NCBI GenBank assembly: GCA_963731625.1
Contig: CAVSWH010000001.1
Span: 124,001 to 188,000 of the forward strand
Length of the DNA stretch: 64,000 nucleotides
DNA from: PALSA-555 sp963731625
GTDB taxonomy: Bacteria > Actinomycetota > Acidimicrobiia > IMCC26256 > PALSA-555
Reading direction: 5' to 3'
In this document: in pieces, positions 42,835 to 52,112 of the stretch
Layout: the number at the start of each line of letters is the position of its first letter
Position numbering within the stretch: position 1 is the first letter of the stretch
Made by a program: the position numbers and the translations under genes
Notes under the pieces: model-generated
What the model was told of the DNA's origin: nothing
Databases searched by the model: none
Seen by the model: the letters and a program-made list of their open reading frames with translations, nothing else

Positions 42835-45297
42835 ATGGCTAGCGCGGACACAGCGACTCGACCTGCGGACGCCGCCCTGCCGATCGAACAGCCGTCGCGC
42901 GGCTACTACCCCGAGCTGTTCCTCGTCAGCTTTGCCGGTCTCCTGCTCGAGATCGGATACACGCGGGTCATCTCGTTCAAGCTCTTCTATTACTACACGT
43001 ACTTCGTCATCGGCCTCGCGCTGCTGGGCATCGGCGCGGGCGCCGTCCTCGTCACCGTCTCGGCAAGGGTGCGAGCCGCCCGTACCGACACGATCATGCG
43101 ATGGAGCCTGCTCCTCGGCGCGGCGAGCGTCGCCATCGGCTACGTCATCATCGCCCGCACGTCGCTGGACACGTTCGCGATCTGGCAGTACGGCTCCACC
43201 GCATCGTTCCACAACCTCGCGCTGCTCCTCCTCATCTGCCTCGCGCTCTTCGCGTCCTTCGTGCCGATCGGTGTCGTGACGGCAACGCTGTTCAGCCGCA
43301 CGCCCCAACGGATCCATCGGCTCTACCTCGCCGACCTGACGGGCGCCGGCGTCGCGGGCGCCATCGTGGTCGCCCTGCTCTCGTCGATCGGCGCACCGGG
43401 CACGGTGATGCTCGCCGGGCTTGCCATGGCGGTCGCCTCGCTGCGAACCGCCGTTAGCAAACGGTTCCTTCCCTTGGCCGGCCTCCTGGTGATCGGACTC
43501 GCGGCCTTAACCCTTTCGCCCGGTGTGCTCCCGGATCAGCACCTCGAGACAGCGAAGGCGGCGCTGTTTCCGCAGGTCACGATCTATTCGAAGTGGAGCC
43601 CGATCTTTCGCGTCGACGCCGCGGTGATCCCCACGATCAACGTGATCTTCCTGTATCACGACGGGCTGCTCGGCTCGGCCATCTACCACTGGAACGGCAA
43701 GCAGGCGTCGCTTGCCGACTTCGACTTTCAGCATGATCTGCGGTCGCTGCCGTTCGCGGTGAGTGACAGCACGCCGCGCAACGAGCTCATCATCGGCGCA
43801 GCGGGGGGCAAAGAGGTGCTGACGTCGCTGTACTACCGCGTGGGTCACGTCGACGCGGTCGAGCTCAATCCCGTGACCTGGTCGCTCGTCACCAACCATT
43901 TCGCCAGCTACGACGGGCACCTGGCCCAGCATCCCGGCGTGAACTACGTCGAGGGAGACGGCCGCTCGTATCTCGCGCGGAGTCACAAGCGCTACAACCT
44001 GATCTGGTACCCGGCGCCCGACAGCTACTCGGCCTCCAATGCCTCCACCGAGGCGGCGTTCGTGCTGTCCGAGAGCTACCTGTACACGAGCAACGCGATC
44101 GTCAGCAGCCTGAACCATCTGGCGCCCGGCGGGATCCTCGCCGCCCAGTTCGGCGAAGTCGACTACGCCGCTCGCCCGAACCGCACCACACGCTACGTCG
44201 CCACGGCGCGCCACGCCCTCGCCCAGCTCGGCATCCGTGATCCCGGCGCCCACATCATGGTGGCGATCTCGAAGAGCTCGTCGGTCATCGGCGGCGCGAC
44301 CGAATCGACGATCCTCGTCAAGAAGACGCCCTTCACGGCCGCCGAGATCAGCCGGTTCGCGACCGACCTCCAGGTCGTCCCGGGCTCAGCGCTTCAATAC
44401 GCGCCGACGGCGCCTCCGCACCAGAACTCGGTGACGACCGTCGCGACCAGCAACGGGTCCGAACTCCAGCACTTCTATGCGACCTATCCGTACAACGTCC
44501 GGCCGATCACCGACAACGACCCGTACTTCTGGCATTTCGCCCGGTTCTCCGACGTCATCCAGAACTTCGGGCAGCCCCTGCCGACCAAGGACCTGGAGGT
44601 CATCCAGGGAGAGCGGGTCCTGATCCTGCTGCTCGGCGTCTCGATCCTGCTGGCGGTGCTGTTCCTGCTGCTGCCGTTCCTCGCCATCCGGCAGCGATGG
44701 CGAGGGTTCCGGCGCAAAGGGATGTCGGGGCTCTACTTCGCGGCCCTCGGGTTCGGGTTCTTCTTCTTCGAGATCACCCTCATACAGCGGCTGATCCTGT
44801 TTCTTGGGTATCCCACCTACTCGATCACGGTCGCGCTCGCGTCCCTGCTGATCTTCGTCGGGCTCGGCGCCTACCTCAGCGGCCGGGTGGCGCGGCCGTC
44901 CGGGCCCGTGATCCTCGTCCTCACCGGCGCGATCACCGCCCTCACGGCCTTCTATCTGTTCGGCCTGCCGCACCTGACGAGCGCGCTGCTCGGCTGGTCG
45001 CTCGCGGCGCGGGTCGTGGTCGCCTTCGTGGTCCTCGCGCCGCTGGGCGTCTGCCTCGGGATGTTCATGCCGCTCGGGATCCGCACCGTCGCCGAGCTCG
45101 GCGGCTACCCCCAGGACTACGTCGCGTGGGGGTGGGCGGTGAACGGATTCGCCTCGGTCGTCGGCGCCACGCTGACGACAGTCCTATCGATGACCCTCGG
45201 GTTCAACATCGTCCTCGGGTTTGCCCTCGCGAGCTATCTGATCGCCCTGATCGCCTTGCATCGGCTGGCGGCGCCACGCGACGCCGTCCCGGCATGA
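42835..45297 (+). CDS. Membrane protein with spermidine-synthase-like domain (copy 1)
   Basis: An 820-residue protein: about seven N-terminal helices (28-225), a central Rossmann methyltransferase/spermidine-synthase-like domain (about 255-530) and about six C-terminal helices (590-815). The nucleotide motif is altered to IIGAAGGKEVLT (319-330) followed by AVELNP (341-346), GDGRSYLA (374-381) and YNLIWYPAPDSYS. The GGGDG aspartate and the second catalytic Asp of SpeE are missing, so polyamine synthesis is unlikely. ATG at 42835 follows GGGGAGGGG. Tandem paralogue next; flanked by GT-C-like genes, hence an envelope role is inferred. Confidence 0.85.
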   Translation: MASADTATRPADAALPIEQPSRGYYPELFLVSFAGLLLEIGYTRVISFKLFYYYTYFVIGLALLGIGAGAVLVTVSARVRAARTDTIMRWSLLLGAASVAIGYVIIARTSLDTFAIWQYGSTASFHNLALLLLICLALFASFVPIGVVTATLFSRTPQRIHRLYLADLTGAGVAGAIVVALLSSIGAPGTVMLAGLAMAVASLRTAVSKRFLPLAGLLVIGLAALTLSPGVLPDQHLETAKAALFPQVTIYSKWSPIFRVDAAVIPTINVIFLYHDGLLGSAIYHWNGKQASLADFDFQHDLRSLPFAVSDSTPRNELIIGAAGGKEVLTSLYYRVGHVDAVELNPVTWSLVTNHFASYDGHLAQHPGVNYVEGDGRSYLARSHKRYNLIWYPAPDSYSASNASTEAAFVLSESYLYTSNAIVSSLNHLAPGGILAAQFGEVDYAARPNRTTRYVATARHALAQLGIRDPGAHIMVAISKSSSVIGGATESTILVKKTPFTAAEISRFATDLQVVPGSALQYAPTAPPHQNSVTTVATSNGSELQHFYATYPYNVRPITDNDPYFWHFARFSDVIQNFGQPLPTKDLEVIQGERVLILLLGVSILLAVLFLLLPFLAIRQRWRGFRRKGMSGLYFAALGFGFFFFEITLIQRLILFLGYPTYSITVALASLLIFVGLGAYLSGRVARPSGPVILVLTGAITALTAFYLFGLPHLTSALLGWSLAARVVVAFVVLAPLGVCLGMFMPLGIRTVAELGGYPQDYVAWGWAVNGFASVVGATLTTVLSMTLGFNIVLGFALASYLIALIALHRLAAPRDAVPA

Positions 45298-45364
45298 TCG
45301 TCCCTCGTCGGGGGATGAACTCCACACCGCCGCGACCAACCCACACGCACCGGAGCCCGATCTG

Positions 45365-47812
45365 GTGAAGCGCGAGAGCCCCGGCGCCGCTTCCTCGGTG
45401 CGGGCGTACTCCCTGGAGCTGTTCGCCGTCAGCTTCGCGTCGCTCCTGCTGGAGATCAGTTACACACGCGTGGTCTCCTTCAAGCTCTTCTACTACTACG
45501 TCTATCTCGTCATCGGACTCGCGCTGCTCGGCATCGGCTGCGGCGGGTCGCTCGTCGCTGTGTCCCGACGGCTCCGCGACGGTGCAACCGACACCATCCT
45601 GAAGTGGAGCTTCCTGCTCGGCGCCGTCAGCGTGGTCGTCGGCTTCGTGGTCGTCGCGAGCATCTCGACGAACACGCTCACGATCTGGGACTACGGCACC
45701 CGCGCCCAGCTGTCCTCGGTCGCGCACATCCTGATCATGTGCCTGGCGATTTTCTTGTCGTTCCTCGCCGTCGGGGTGATCATCGCCACCGTCTTCGCCC
45801 GCAAGCCGGACCAGATCGGGCGGCTCTACTTCGCCGATCTCATCGGCGCCGGCCTCGGGGCCGGCATCGTCGTAAGCCTGATCTCGTCGCGCGGTGCGCC
45901 GGCGACGATCATGATCGCTGGGCTCGTGCTCGCCGTGACCGGCCTGGCGATTGCGATACGAGGCCGGCAGGTCATCTGGATACCCAGCGCGGTGCTCACT
46001 CTCGTCATCCTGGCGCTGGTCGTCCGCCCGACGGTGCTGCCCGAGGTCACCGACGACGCCACGAAGGCACCGCTGACGTCCGCAACGACGATGTACTCGT
46101 CGTGGAGCCCCATCTTCCGCGTCGACGTCGCGAACTACGGAAACGAGCGGATCCTCTACCACGACGGGCTGCAGGGCTCCGGCATCTTCCGGTACAACGG
46201 CAACCCATCGAGCCTCACGCGCTACGACGGGGACCCGCGCCGCCTCCCCTTCGACGCCACGGGCCTAGCGCCGCACAACGTGCTGATCATCGGCGCGGCG
46301 GGCGGCAACGAGGTGCTGACCTCGCTCTACTACAAGTCCCAACACATCGACGCGATCGAGCTCAATCCCGTCACCGTGTCGCTCGTGCGAAACAAGTACG
46401 CGACCTATGACGGGCATCTCGCGCAGAACCCACACGTCAACTTCGTGAACGGAGACGGGCGCTCCTACCTGGCCCGCAGCGACAAGTCCTACAACCTCGT
46501 TTGGTACCCGGCGCCCGACAGCTACGCCGCGAACGCGGCGGTCGCCGGCGCCTACGTGCTCTCGGAGAGCTACCTCTACACGACGAACGCGGTGCTGAGC
46601 AGTTTGCGGCACCTGACGCCCCACGGCGTGCTCGCAGTCCAGTTCGGCGAGTTCGACAACTACAACCGCACACTGCGTTACGTCGCCACGGCCCGGCACA
46701 CGCTCGCCCAGATGGGGATCGGCGACCCGACCGAACACATCGTCGTGGCGACCTCGCAGGACATCAATGGGTTCCTGCTGAGCACCATCCTCGTGAAGCC
46801 GAGCGGCTTCTCTCCGAGCACCGTCAACCAGGTGGTGGCCGCGCTGCCCGCGATCCCGAAGGGGACGCTCCTCTACACGCCAAACCGCGCGGTGACGCCC
46901 AACGTCGTGAACCAGCTGGTCACGACTCCCGGCAACCGGATCTCATCGTTCTACAACTCCTATCCCTTCGACGTCCGGCCGATCAGCGACAATCGGCCGT
47001 TCTTCTGGCACTTCGCCCCCTTCACCAAGGTCATCCGCGACTTCACGCAACCCATCGACAAGAAGGACGTCGAGATCGCCGTCGGCGAGCGCGTCCTCCT
47101 GCTCCTGCTCGGGATCGCGGTCCTCTTCGCTGCCGTCTTCCTGCTCCTGCCGTTCCTCTGGATCCGCCGCACGTGGGCCAAGCTCCCGCGAAAACGGATG
47201 TCCGCCGCCTACTTCGCCCTGCTCGGCCTCGGCTTCATCTTCTTCGAGGTGACGCTCATACAGCGTCTCGTGCTGTTTCTCGGCTATCCCACCTATTCGC
47301 TGACCGTTACCCTCACATCGATCCTCGTCTTCACCGGCGCGGGCGCCTACCTCACCGAGCGGGTGAAGTCCCGACCGCAGCGCGTGATCCCCGGCCTGAT
47401 CGCCGCGATCACGGCGCTCACCGTCTTCTACCTGTTCGGGCTCACTCCGCTAACGAATGCGCTGCTCAGCTGGCCGCTCGCGGCTCGAGTCGTCGTCGCG
47501 CTGGCGGTGGTCGCACCACTTGGCCTCTGCTTGGGGATGTTCATGCCGCTCGGCATCGGAGCGGTCGCTCGTCTCACGGAGCACCCGCGCGAGTACGTCG
47601 CCTGGGGCTGGGCGGTGAACGGGTTCGCGTCCGTGGTCGGCACCGTGCTGTCGACGATCCTTGCCATGGCGTTCGGTTTCAACGTCGTCCTCGTCGTCGC
47701 GTTGGTGTTCTACCTCGTCGCGATCGGCACGCTCATACGCCTGCTCGCTGCCGCGCCGGCCGGCGCGGCAGCGGTCCCTGCCGCGGAGACGCTCGCTCCC
47801 GCGGTGACCTGA
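45365..47812 (+). CDS. Membrane protein with spermidine-synthase-like domain (copy 2)
   Basis: An 815-residue paralogue of the previous gene with the same architecture: N-terminal helix block (15-225), SpeE-like middle with IIGAAGGNEVLTSLYY, AIELNP, GDGRSYLARS and YNLVWYPAPDSY, then C-terminal helices. Conserved blocks shared with copy 1 include RVVSFKLFYYY, RPISDNRPFFWHFAPF and AWGWAVNGFASVVG. GTG at 45365. It lies 67 bp after copy 1, so a tandem duplication is clear. The substrate-binding Asp residues of true spermidine synthases are absent here too. Confidence 0.85.
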   Translation: MKRESPGAASSVRAYSLELFAVSFASLLLEISYTRVVSFKLFYYYVYLVIGLALLGIGCGGSLVAVSRRLRDGATDTILKWSFLLGAVSVVVGFVVVASISTNTLTIWDYGTRAQLSSVAHILIMCLAIFLSFLAVGVIIATVFARKPDQIGRLYFADLIGAGLGAGIVVSLISSRGAPATIMIAGLVLAVTGLAIAIRGRQVIWIPSAVLTLVILALVVRPTVLPEVTDDATKAPLTSATTMYSSWSPIFRVDVANYGNERILYHDGLQGSGIFRYNGNPSSLTRYDGDPRRLPFDATGLAPHNVLIIGAAGGNEVLTSLYYKSQHIDAIELNPVTVSLVRNKYATYDGHLAQNPHVNFVNGDGRSYLARSDKSYNLVWYPAPDSYAANAAVAGAYVLSESYLYTTNAVLSSLRHLTPHGVLAVQFGEFDNYNRTLRYVATARHTLAQMGIGDPTEHIVVATSQDINGFLLSTILVKPSGFSPSTVNQVVAALPAIPKGTLLYTPNRAVTPNVVNQLVTTPGNRISSFYNSYPFDVRPISDNRPFFWHFAPFTKVIRDFTQPIDKKDVEIAVGERVLLLLLGIAVLFAAVFLLLPFLWIRRTWAKLPRKRMSAAYFALLGLGFIFFEVTLIQRLVLFLGYPTYSLTVTLTSILVFTGAGAYLTERVKSRPQRVIPGLIAAITALTVFYLFGLTPLTNALLSWPLAARVVVALAVVAPLGLCLGMFMPLGIGAVARLTEHPREYVAWGWAVNGFASVVGTVLSTILAMAFGFNVVLVVALVFYLVAIGTLIRLLAAAPAGAAAVPAAETLAPAVT

Positions 47813-47854
47813 CGCCAACCCGGTACCCCGGCGCAGCGGGCGACCGTTCCCAGT

Positions 47855-49273
47855 GTGCTAACACGTTCGCCGGTGGTCGACGGGGGGCTAGCCGAGCAAC
47901 GAACAGTTCCCGCATCGGAGCGCTGGTTCACGGCTTCGCTCGGCCTGGTGACGCTGGCCGCGTTGACGATCCGCGTCGTCTATGTGCTGACGCTCCGCGA
48001 CCACCTCTCGTTCGCGGGCGATTCGGCGCTCTACCACGAGACCGCGCAACTGCTCGCGCAGGGCCGCGGCTTCATCTATCCCGAGACCGTCGGGGGGATC
48101 CGGGTCCTGACCCACACGGGTCAGGTCGTCCAGCAGGCCGACCATCCGCCCCTCTACATCGTGTTCCTGGCTGTCCCCGCGCTGTTCGGGATGACCAGCG
48201 TGCTCACCCAGCTGCTCTGGTCGTGCGCGCTGGGCGCGGGCACCGTGCTCGTCGTCGGGTACCTCGGCCGCGACGTCGTGAACGCTCGTGTCGGCGTCGT
48301 CGCCGCCGTCCTCGCGGCGGTCTACCCCAACATGTGGATCCCCGACGGCTCTCTGCAGGCCGAGACCGCCGCGATCTTCACGACGGCGTTGACTCTGCTG
48401 CTCGCCTATCGCTACCTCAAACGCCCCAGCCTCTGGCGACTGGTCGGCGTCGGCGCGGCCGCGGGCGCGGCCGCGCTCGCCCGGTCTGAGCTCCTGCTCC
48501 TCGTGCCGTTCGTCGTGCTCCCGCTCGCCTTGCTCACACGACCAGAGCCCGTTCGCCGACAGCTCCTCTGGTTCGGCGCCGCCGCGCTCGCAACGCTGCT
48601 CGTGACCGGCCCCTGGGTCGGCTACAACCTCGCCCGGTTCCGCCACCCGGTGTTCCTCAGCGACCAGTACCAGGCGCTCCTCGCCTCGGCGAACTGCGAC
48701 GCCACCTACTACGGATCGATGATCGGCTACTTCTCGATCCCCTGCGCCGCACAAGCCGCGGCCAAGTACCACCCGGCCGGTGATCAGTCCCAAGTCGCGC
48801 TCGCGTACCAAAAGGGCGCGATCCATTACGTCGAAGGCCATCTGGTGCGTGTTCCCGTCGTCGTCGCGGCGCGCCTCGGGCGAACGCTTGAGGTCTTTCG
48901 CCCGAGTCAGGGGCTGGCACTTCGCGAGCTGCTCGACAACGTCGAACGGCCCGTCGCGACCGCGGCGCTCTACGCCTACTACCTTCTGGCATTGCTCTCC
49001 GTCGCCGGAGCGATCCTGCTACACCGGCGCCGGCTCACCGTCTTTCCGCTCATCGCTCCGATTGTCATCGTGCTGCTCACCGTCGCCGTCACGTACAGCA
49101 ACACGCGGTTTCGTGCACCGGCAGAGGTGTCGTTGGTGTTGCTGGCCGCAGTGTCGGTGGACGCCATAGGGGTCGCCCTCACGCAGCGGCGTGCCAGGGA
49201 TCGCGGCTCACGTTCCGAGCCGATCTCGAAGGGCACTGTCCCCGCGACCGACGGCACTCGCCCCAACCACTAG
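47855..49273 (+). CDS. GT-C/GT39-family membrane glycosyltransferase-like protein
   Basis: A 472-residue polytopic protein like ArnT/PMT-type (GT39/GT83) glycosyltransferases using polyprenyl-phosphate sugars. After the first helix the extracytoplasmic loop carries the acidic GDSALYHETAQLLAQGRGFIYPET, matching the catalytic first loop of the fold, and QQADHPPLYIVFLAVPALF is a second typical segment. About ten helices. GTG at 47855 is the longest start; GTG at 47873 is possible. It follows copy 2 by 42 bp on the same strand, perhaps one operon. Donor and acceptor unknown. Confidence 0.8.
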   Translation: MLTRSPVVDGGLAEQRTVPASERWFTASLGLVTLAALTIRVVYVLTLRDHLSFAGDSALYHETAQLLAQGRGFIYPETVGGIRVLTHTGQVVQQADHPPLYIVFLAVPALFGMTSVLTQLLWSCALGAGTVLVVGYLGRDVVNARVGVVAAVLAAVYPNMWIPDGSLQAETAAIFTTALTLLLAYRYLKRPSLWRLVGVGAAAGAAALARSELLLLVPFVVLPLALLTRPEPVRRQLLWFGAAALATLLVTGPWVGYNLARFRHPVFLSDQYQALLASANCDATYYGSMIGYFSIPCAAQAAAKYHPAGDQSQVALAYQKGAIHYVEGHLVRVPVVVAARLGRTLEVFRPSQGLALRELLDNVERPVATAALYAYYLLALLSVAGAILLHRRRLTVFPLIAPIVIVLLTVAVTYSNTRFRAPAEVSLVLLAAVSVDAIGVALTQRRARDRGSRSEPISKGTVPATDGTRPNH

Positions 49274-49364
49274 CCGGGGCGACCGTGGGCTAGGGGTCGA
49301 GCCGAACGGAAGCCTTCTACTGTGTGCTTCGCTGCGTCCACGAGGTGCGAAGGGAAGAAGAGAG

Positions 49365-49757
49365 ATGCCTGAGTTCCCTGCGATTACTCACGTGGCGCTA
49401 ACGGTCACGAGCCTTGAACGGAGTGTGCCTTGGTACAAGGATCTGTTCGGCTCGGACCCAATCCTTGACGAGGACACAGGTCCGTTCCAGCGCGTCGCTT
49501 GGCTTACCGGCGGCACAATCGTTGGCGTAACTCAGTTCCCTGACTTGGACAGCACTGAGCCATTCAACGAGCGGCGGCCGGGGCTCGATCATCTGGCTTT
49601 CGGCTGTGCCAACCGCGATGAGTTAAAGGCATGGGAAATCCGTCTAAACAAACTCGGCATCCCCAACGGTGGCATCGTGGACACGCCCTACTACTCGGCA
49701 TTGTCGTTTCGAGATCCCGACAACATCGCACTTGAGTTCTTCGCACCCCGGGGCTAA
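49365..49757 (+). CDS. VOC family (glyoxalase-like) protein
   Basis: A 130-residue vicinal-oxygen-chelate protein: ITHVALTVTSLERSVPWYKDLFG, then RPGLDHLAFGCANRDELKAW and SALSFRDPDNIALEFFAP, showing the two beta-alpha-beta-beta-beta repeats and the metal-ligand positions His9 and Glu near 125. ATG at 49365. Codon use is visibly less GC-biased than in neighbours (many AAA, TTC-free runs and TAA stop), which suggests recent transfer. It lies beside an integrase stump and tRNA-Val(GAC). Confidence 0.88.
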   Translation: MPEFPAITHVALTVTSLERSVPWYKDLFGSDPILDEDTGPFQRVAWLTGGTIVGVTQFPDLDSTEPFNERRPGLDHLAFGCANRDELKAWEIRLNKLGIPNGGIVDTPYYSALSFRDPDNIALEFFAPRG

Positions 49758-49926
49758 GACCGGCGGACTATCCGACTGCTTGCGCCTGACCATCGCACTG
49801 CAAGAGCGGCCGGACGGGTGCGCAGCAGTCGGCACCCGTCGGTCGCGCTCCGGGCAACGCCGAGCACCGGCCATGTGCGGGCTCTTCGATCGCTGAGGTT
49901 CATCGTGCCCGTTCCGTGCGCGTCTC
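49758..49926. other. Intergenic stretch next to integrase remnant
   Basis: No gene, repeat of the tRNA 3' end or second attachment site can be seen here, so the far boundary of the element at tRNA-Val(GAC) is not visible. Confidence 0.35.
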
Positions 49927-50193
49927 CTACCCGGCGTTCGGGGACGGTCTGGCTACTCGGTTGCCTGGATCGACGTATCCAGCCGCTCTCGAGGTCCTCG
50001 CCCTAGCGAGCGACGCGCGCCGTACCGAGTCGCTGACGGTGACCACGGCCACGAGGTCAGCAAACGTCCCGCGGACGGTGCGGGCATGCTGGCGGTAGCG
50101 GCCGGCGTTGTCGCGGCCGAGGCTGATGACGACTTTGTAGAGCCCGGGTTCGAGCTCGTAGATCCCGGGCGCGCCCTTCGAGCGCTTGGCCAC
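49927..50193 (-). pseudogene. N-terminal stump of a tyrosine integrase
   Basis: Open frame of 88 codons. Residues 1-43 match the arm-binding N-terminus of actinobacterial tyrosine integrases (GIYELEPGLYKVVISLGRDNAGRYRQHARTVRGT, compare the stump at 20893). After about residue 45 the similarity ends and the tail looks like read-through of non-coding DNA. Core-binding and catalytic domains are absent. GTG at 50193 retains GGAGGGAAC. It points away from tRNA-Val(GAC), whose 3' end is 100 bp away, as expected for an integrase that used this tRNA as target. Confidence 0.7.
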
Positions 50194-50212
50194 GTTCCCT
50201 CCGGTCGGTCAA

Positions 50213-50231
50213 TTCTTGACTAGTTCTTGAC
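50213..50231 (+). repeat. Putative integrase arm-type repeat
   Basis: TTCTTGAC at 50213-50220 and 50224-50231, 11 bases apart, 20 bp upstream of the integrase stump. With flanks, AATTCTTGACTAGTTCTTGA resembles GATTCTGGGATCGTTCTGGG beside the other stump, in the same place relative to its tRNA. Confidence 0.5.
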
Positions 50232-50292
50232 CGACGACCGAGGTCGACGTGACTGCTGCAGCCGAAACGCCCGGTGATCAGGCGTTTCGTTG

Positions 50293-50364
50293 TGGGCGGT
50301 AGAGGATTTGAACCTCTGACCCCTTCCGCGTCAAGGAAGTGCTCTCCCCCTGAGCTAACCGCCC
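50293..50364 (-). tRNA. tRNA-Val (anticodon GAC)
   Basis: A 72-nt cloverleaf: acceptor GGGCGGT/ACCGCCC, D-stem GCTC/GAGC, anticodon stem CTTCC/GGAAG with loop TTGACGC giving GAC (reads GUC/GUU), T-arm AGAGG-TTCAAAT-CCTCT and discriminator A. CCA is not encoded. Second tRNA-Val of the window and also beside an integrase remnant. Confidence 0.95.
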
Positions 50365-50411
50365 CCGGGGTCGGCAGTGTACCGACCGGCTGTGACGATC
50401 CGGAAACGACG

Positions 50412-52112
50412 TCAACCGCGACGTTCCGCACGACATCGCGTGTACAACTTGTAGTGGGGCCCGTAACTCCCGACGAGACAGAAGTCCTGTCGGACCGCGA
50501 CGTTCGGCGCGTCAGGGCCGATCTTCGAGGAGTCGTTGGGCTCCCGGAAGTAGTCCTCAGCTGAAGAGAGAATGAGGATGTCGGCGCGGCGGATCTCGCC
50601 GGTGAGCGCAGAGTCGGGAGCGTTCGCCAGGTCGGGGTCCATCTCGATGTATCGCGTCCCCGGCGTGAGCTGCGGGAGCAGGTAGTAGAAGAAGGCGTCG
50701 CTCACCGTGATCCGGCGAAGGTCTTGTGGGCCGACGATGAGCCGGTCGCCTGGTTTGGCGATCTGGTCGATCTTCGCGACGAGTTCGTTCGCGCCGGCGG
50801 CATCGCCGGGGTTGCCGTCATAGAAGATCCGGCCGCGGTTCGAGATCATGTATGCGCGGCGATGGACGCCGAAAGTCTGGAGCGCGTAGTCCGTGTAGAA
50901 GCGCACGGTGAAGTTCGGGATGATGAACACCAGCACGGCGAGGACCGCGGCGCCGCAGCCGAGCCCGACGGATCGGACGCGCCACTGCGGCCGATGGGCT
51001 TGGACGATCTCCATGCCGGCGATCGGGAGGAAGGCCAGCGCCACGCAGGCAACCCAGGCCAGGTGGGTGGCGTCAGCACGCTGCAGCGTCTGCGGAAAGA
51101 TCCCGAGGCTGAAACCGGCGACGGCGAGGAGGACCCGGGGCCGAATCGACGTGCGGTCGCGCCGCACGGCCCAGATGCCCGTGATGACGAGGATGGCGAC
51201 CGACACGAGCAGGAGGAAGAACCAGAGGCTCAGCTGCGATGGGCCAGCGAGCGTCGGGAGTGGCCACCGGATCTTGACGAGGTCGACGACGACCTCGACG
51301 GTGCTGTTGAAGTGGCTCCACGGGGGTGGGAGCGGCAGCCGACGGCCGCCGCGCAGCTTGAACAACGGCTGGATGATCATGCCCTGCCACACGTTGTTCG
51401 GCCCGGCGAGTGCGATGAGGATGAGGTACGGGGCCAGTCCGAGCGCGAGGCCAATGAGCAGCCGCCGCTTCAGGAAACGCGTTGTCCCCCACGCGAGCGC
51501 CAGCCCGGCGAGGCCGATCGCCAGCACGAGGTCGATCCGGAAGAGCAGCGCGAAGCCGCCCAGGGCGCCCGCGAGCACGGCGAGACGCCCGGCCTTGCGC
51601 GGATCGATGGCGTCTCGGCTGGCCGCCCCGGCCACGACGGCGAGCACGCCGAAGCCCACGGCGCCCACCCACGCCAACGCGGTGAGGCCTGTCGGGAGGA
51701 TGCAGAACACGGAGATGAGCCCGCAGCACGTGGCCACGGCGCGACCCCAGCGCCGCGCCAGCGCGAACACCCCGAAGGCGATCGCCACCTGCTGCGCGAG
51801 ACCGAAGAGCCGCTCGCTCCACAGCGAGGTGCCAAACAGCTTGTAGACCGCGGCGAGCACCCAAAGAGAGCCCGGCCCGTAGAGGTGCAGGAAGTCCTTG
51901 TTCGGGATCGCGCCGTGGAGGACCAGCCACGGGAAGACGAGCATGAAGCCCTCTTCCATCGGCGGTCCTGGGCTGCGCAGGAGGCCCCGCAGCGGCAGGA
52001 GGAACGCGAAGAGGACGATCGCGACGGCGATCACGTCGCGCGAGCGCGGGCTCAGGCGTCGCGCGGGGCGCGCCTCGCTCGGTGCCGCGGGCGCCGCGGG
52101 AGCCTCGATCAC
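50412..52112 (-). CDS. GT-C-like polytopic membrane protein
   Basis: A 566-residue protein with about eleven helices and a C-terminal extracytoplasmic domain (about 410-566). The first loop SPGPPMEEGFMLVFPWLVLHGAIPNKDFLHLYGPGSLWV has the acidic pair and Pro-rich pattern of GT-C glycosyltransferases that use lipid-linked sugars. The C-terminal region SDAFFYYLLPQLTPGTRYIEMDPDLANAPDS may bind acceptor. ATG at 52112. It reads toward tRNA-Val, opposite to the neighbours on the right. Acceptor and donor unknown. Confidence 0.75.
   Translation of the reverse strand: MIEAPAAPAAPSEARPARRLSPRSRDVIAVAIVLFAFLLPLRGLLRSPGPPMEEGFMLVFPWLVLHGAIPNKDFLHLYGPGSLWVLAAVYKLFGTSLWSERLFGLAQQVAIAFGVFALARRWGRAVATCCGLISVFCILPTGLTALAWVGAVGFGVLAVVAGAASRDAIDPRKAGRLAVLAGALGGFALLFRIDLVLAIGLAGLALAWGTTRFLKRRLLIGLALGLAPYLILIALAGPNNVWQGMIIQPLFKLRGGRRLPLPPPWSHFNSTVEVVVDLVKIRWPLPTLAGPSQLSLWFFLLLVSVAILVITGIWAVRRDRTSIRPRVLLAVAGFSLGIFPQTLQRADATHLAWVACVALAFLPIAGMEIVQAHRPQWRVRSVGLGCGAAVLAVLVFIIPNFTVRFYTDYALQTFGVHRRAYMISNRGRIFYDGNPGDAAGANELVAKIDQIAKPGDRLIVGPQDLRRITVSDAFFYYLLPQLTPGTRYIEMDPDLANAPDSALTGEIRRADILILSSAEDYFREPNDSSKIGPDAPNVAVRQDFCLVGSYGPHYKLYTRCRAERRG

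Noticed and set aside
42835..47812. Annotation of the two large proteins as spermidine synthases
   Set aside because: The GGGDG aspartate and the second catalytic Asp are missing and long membrane blocks flank the domain.
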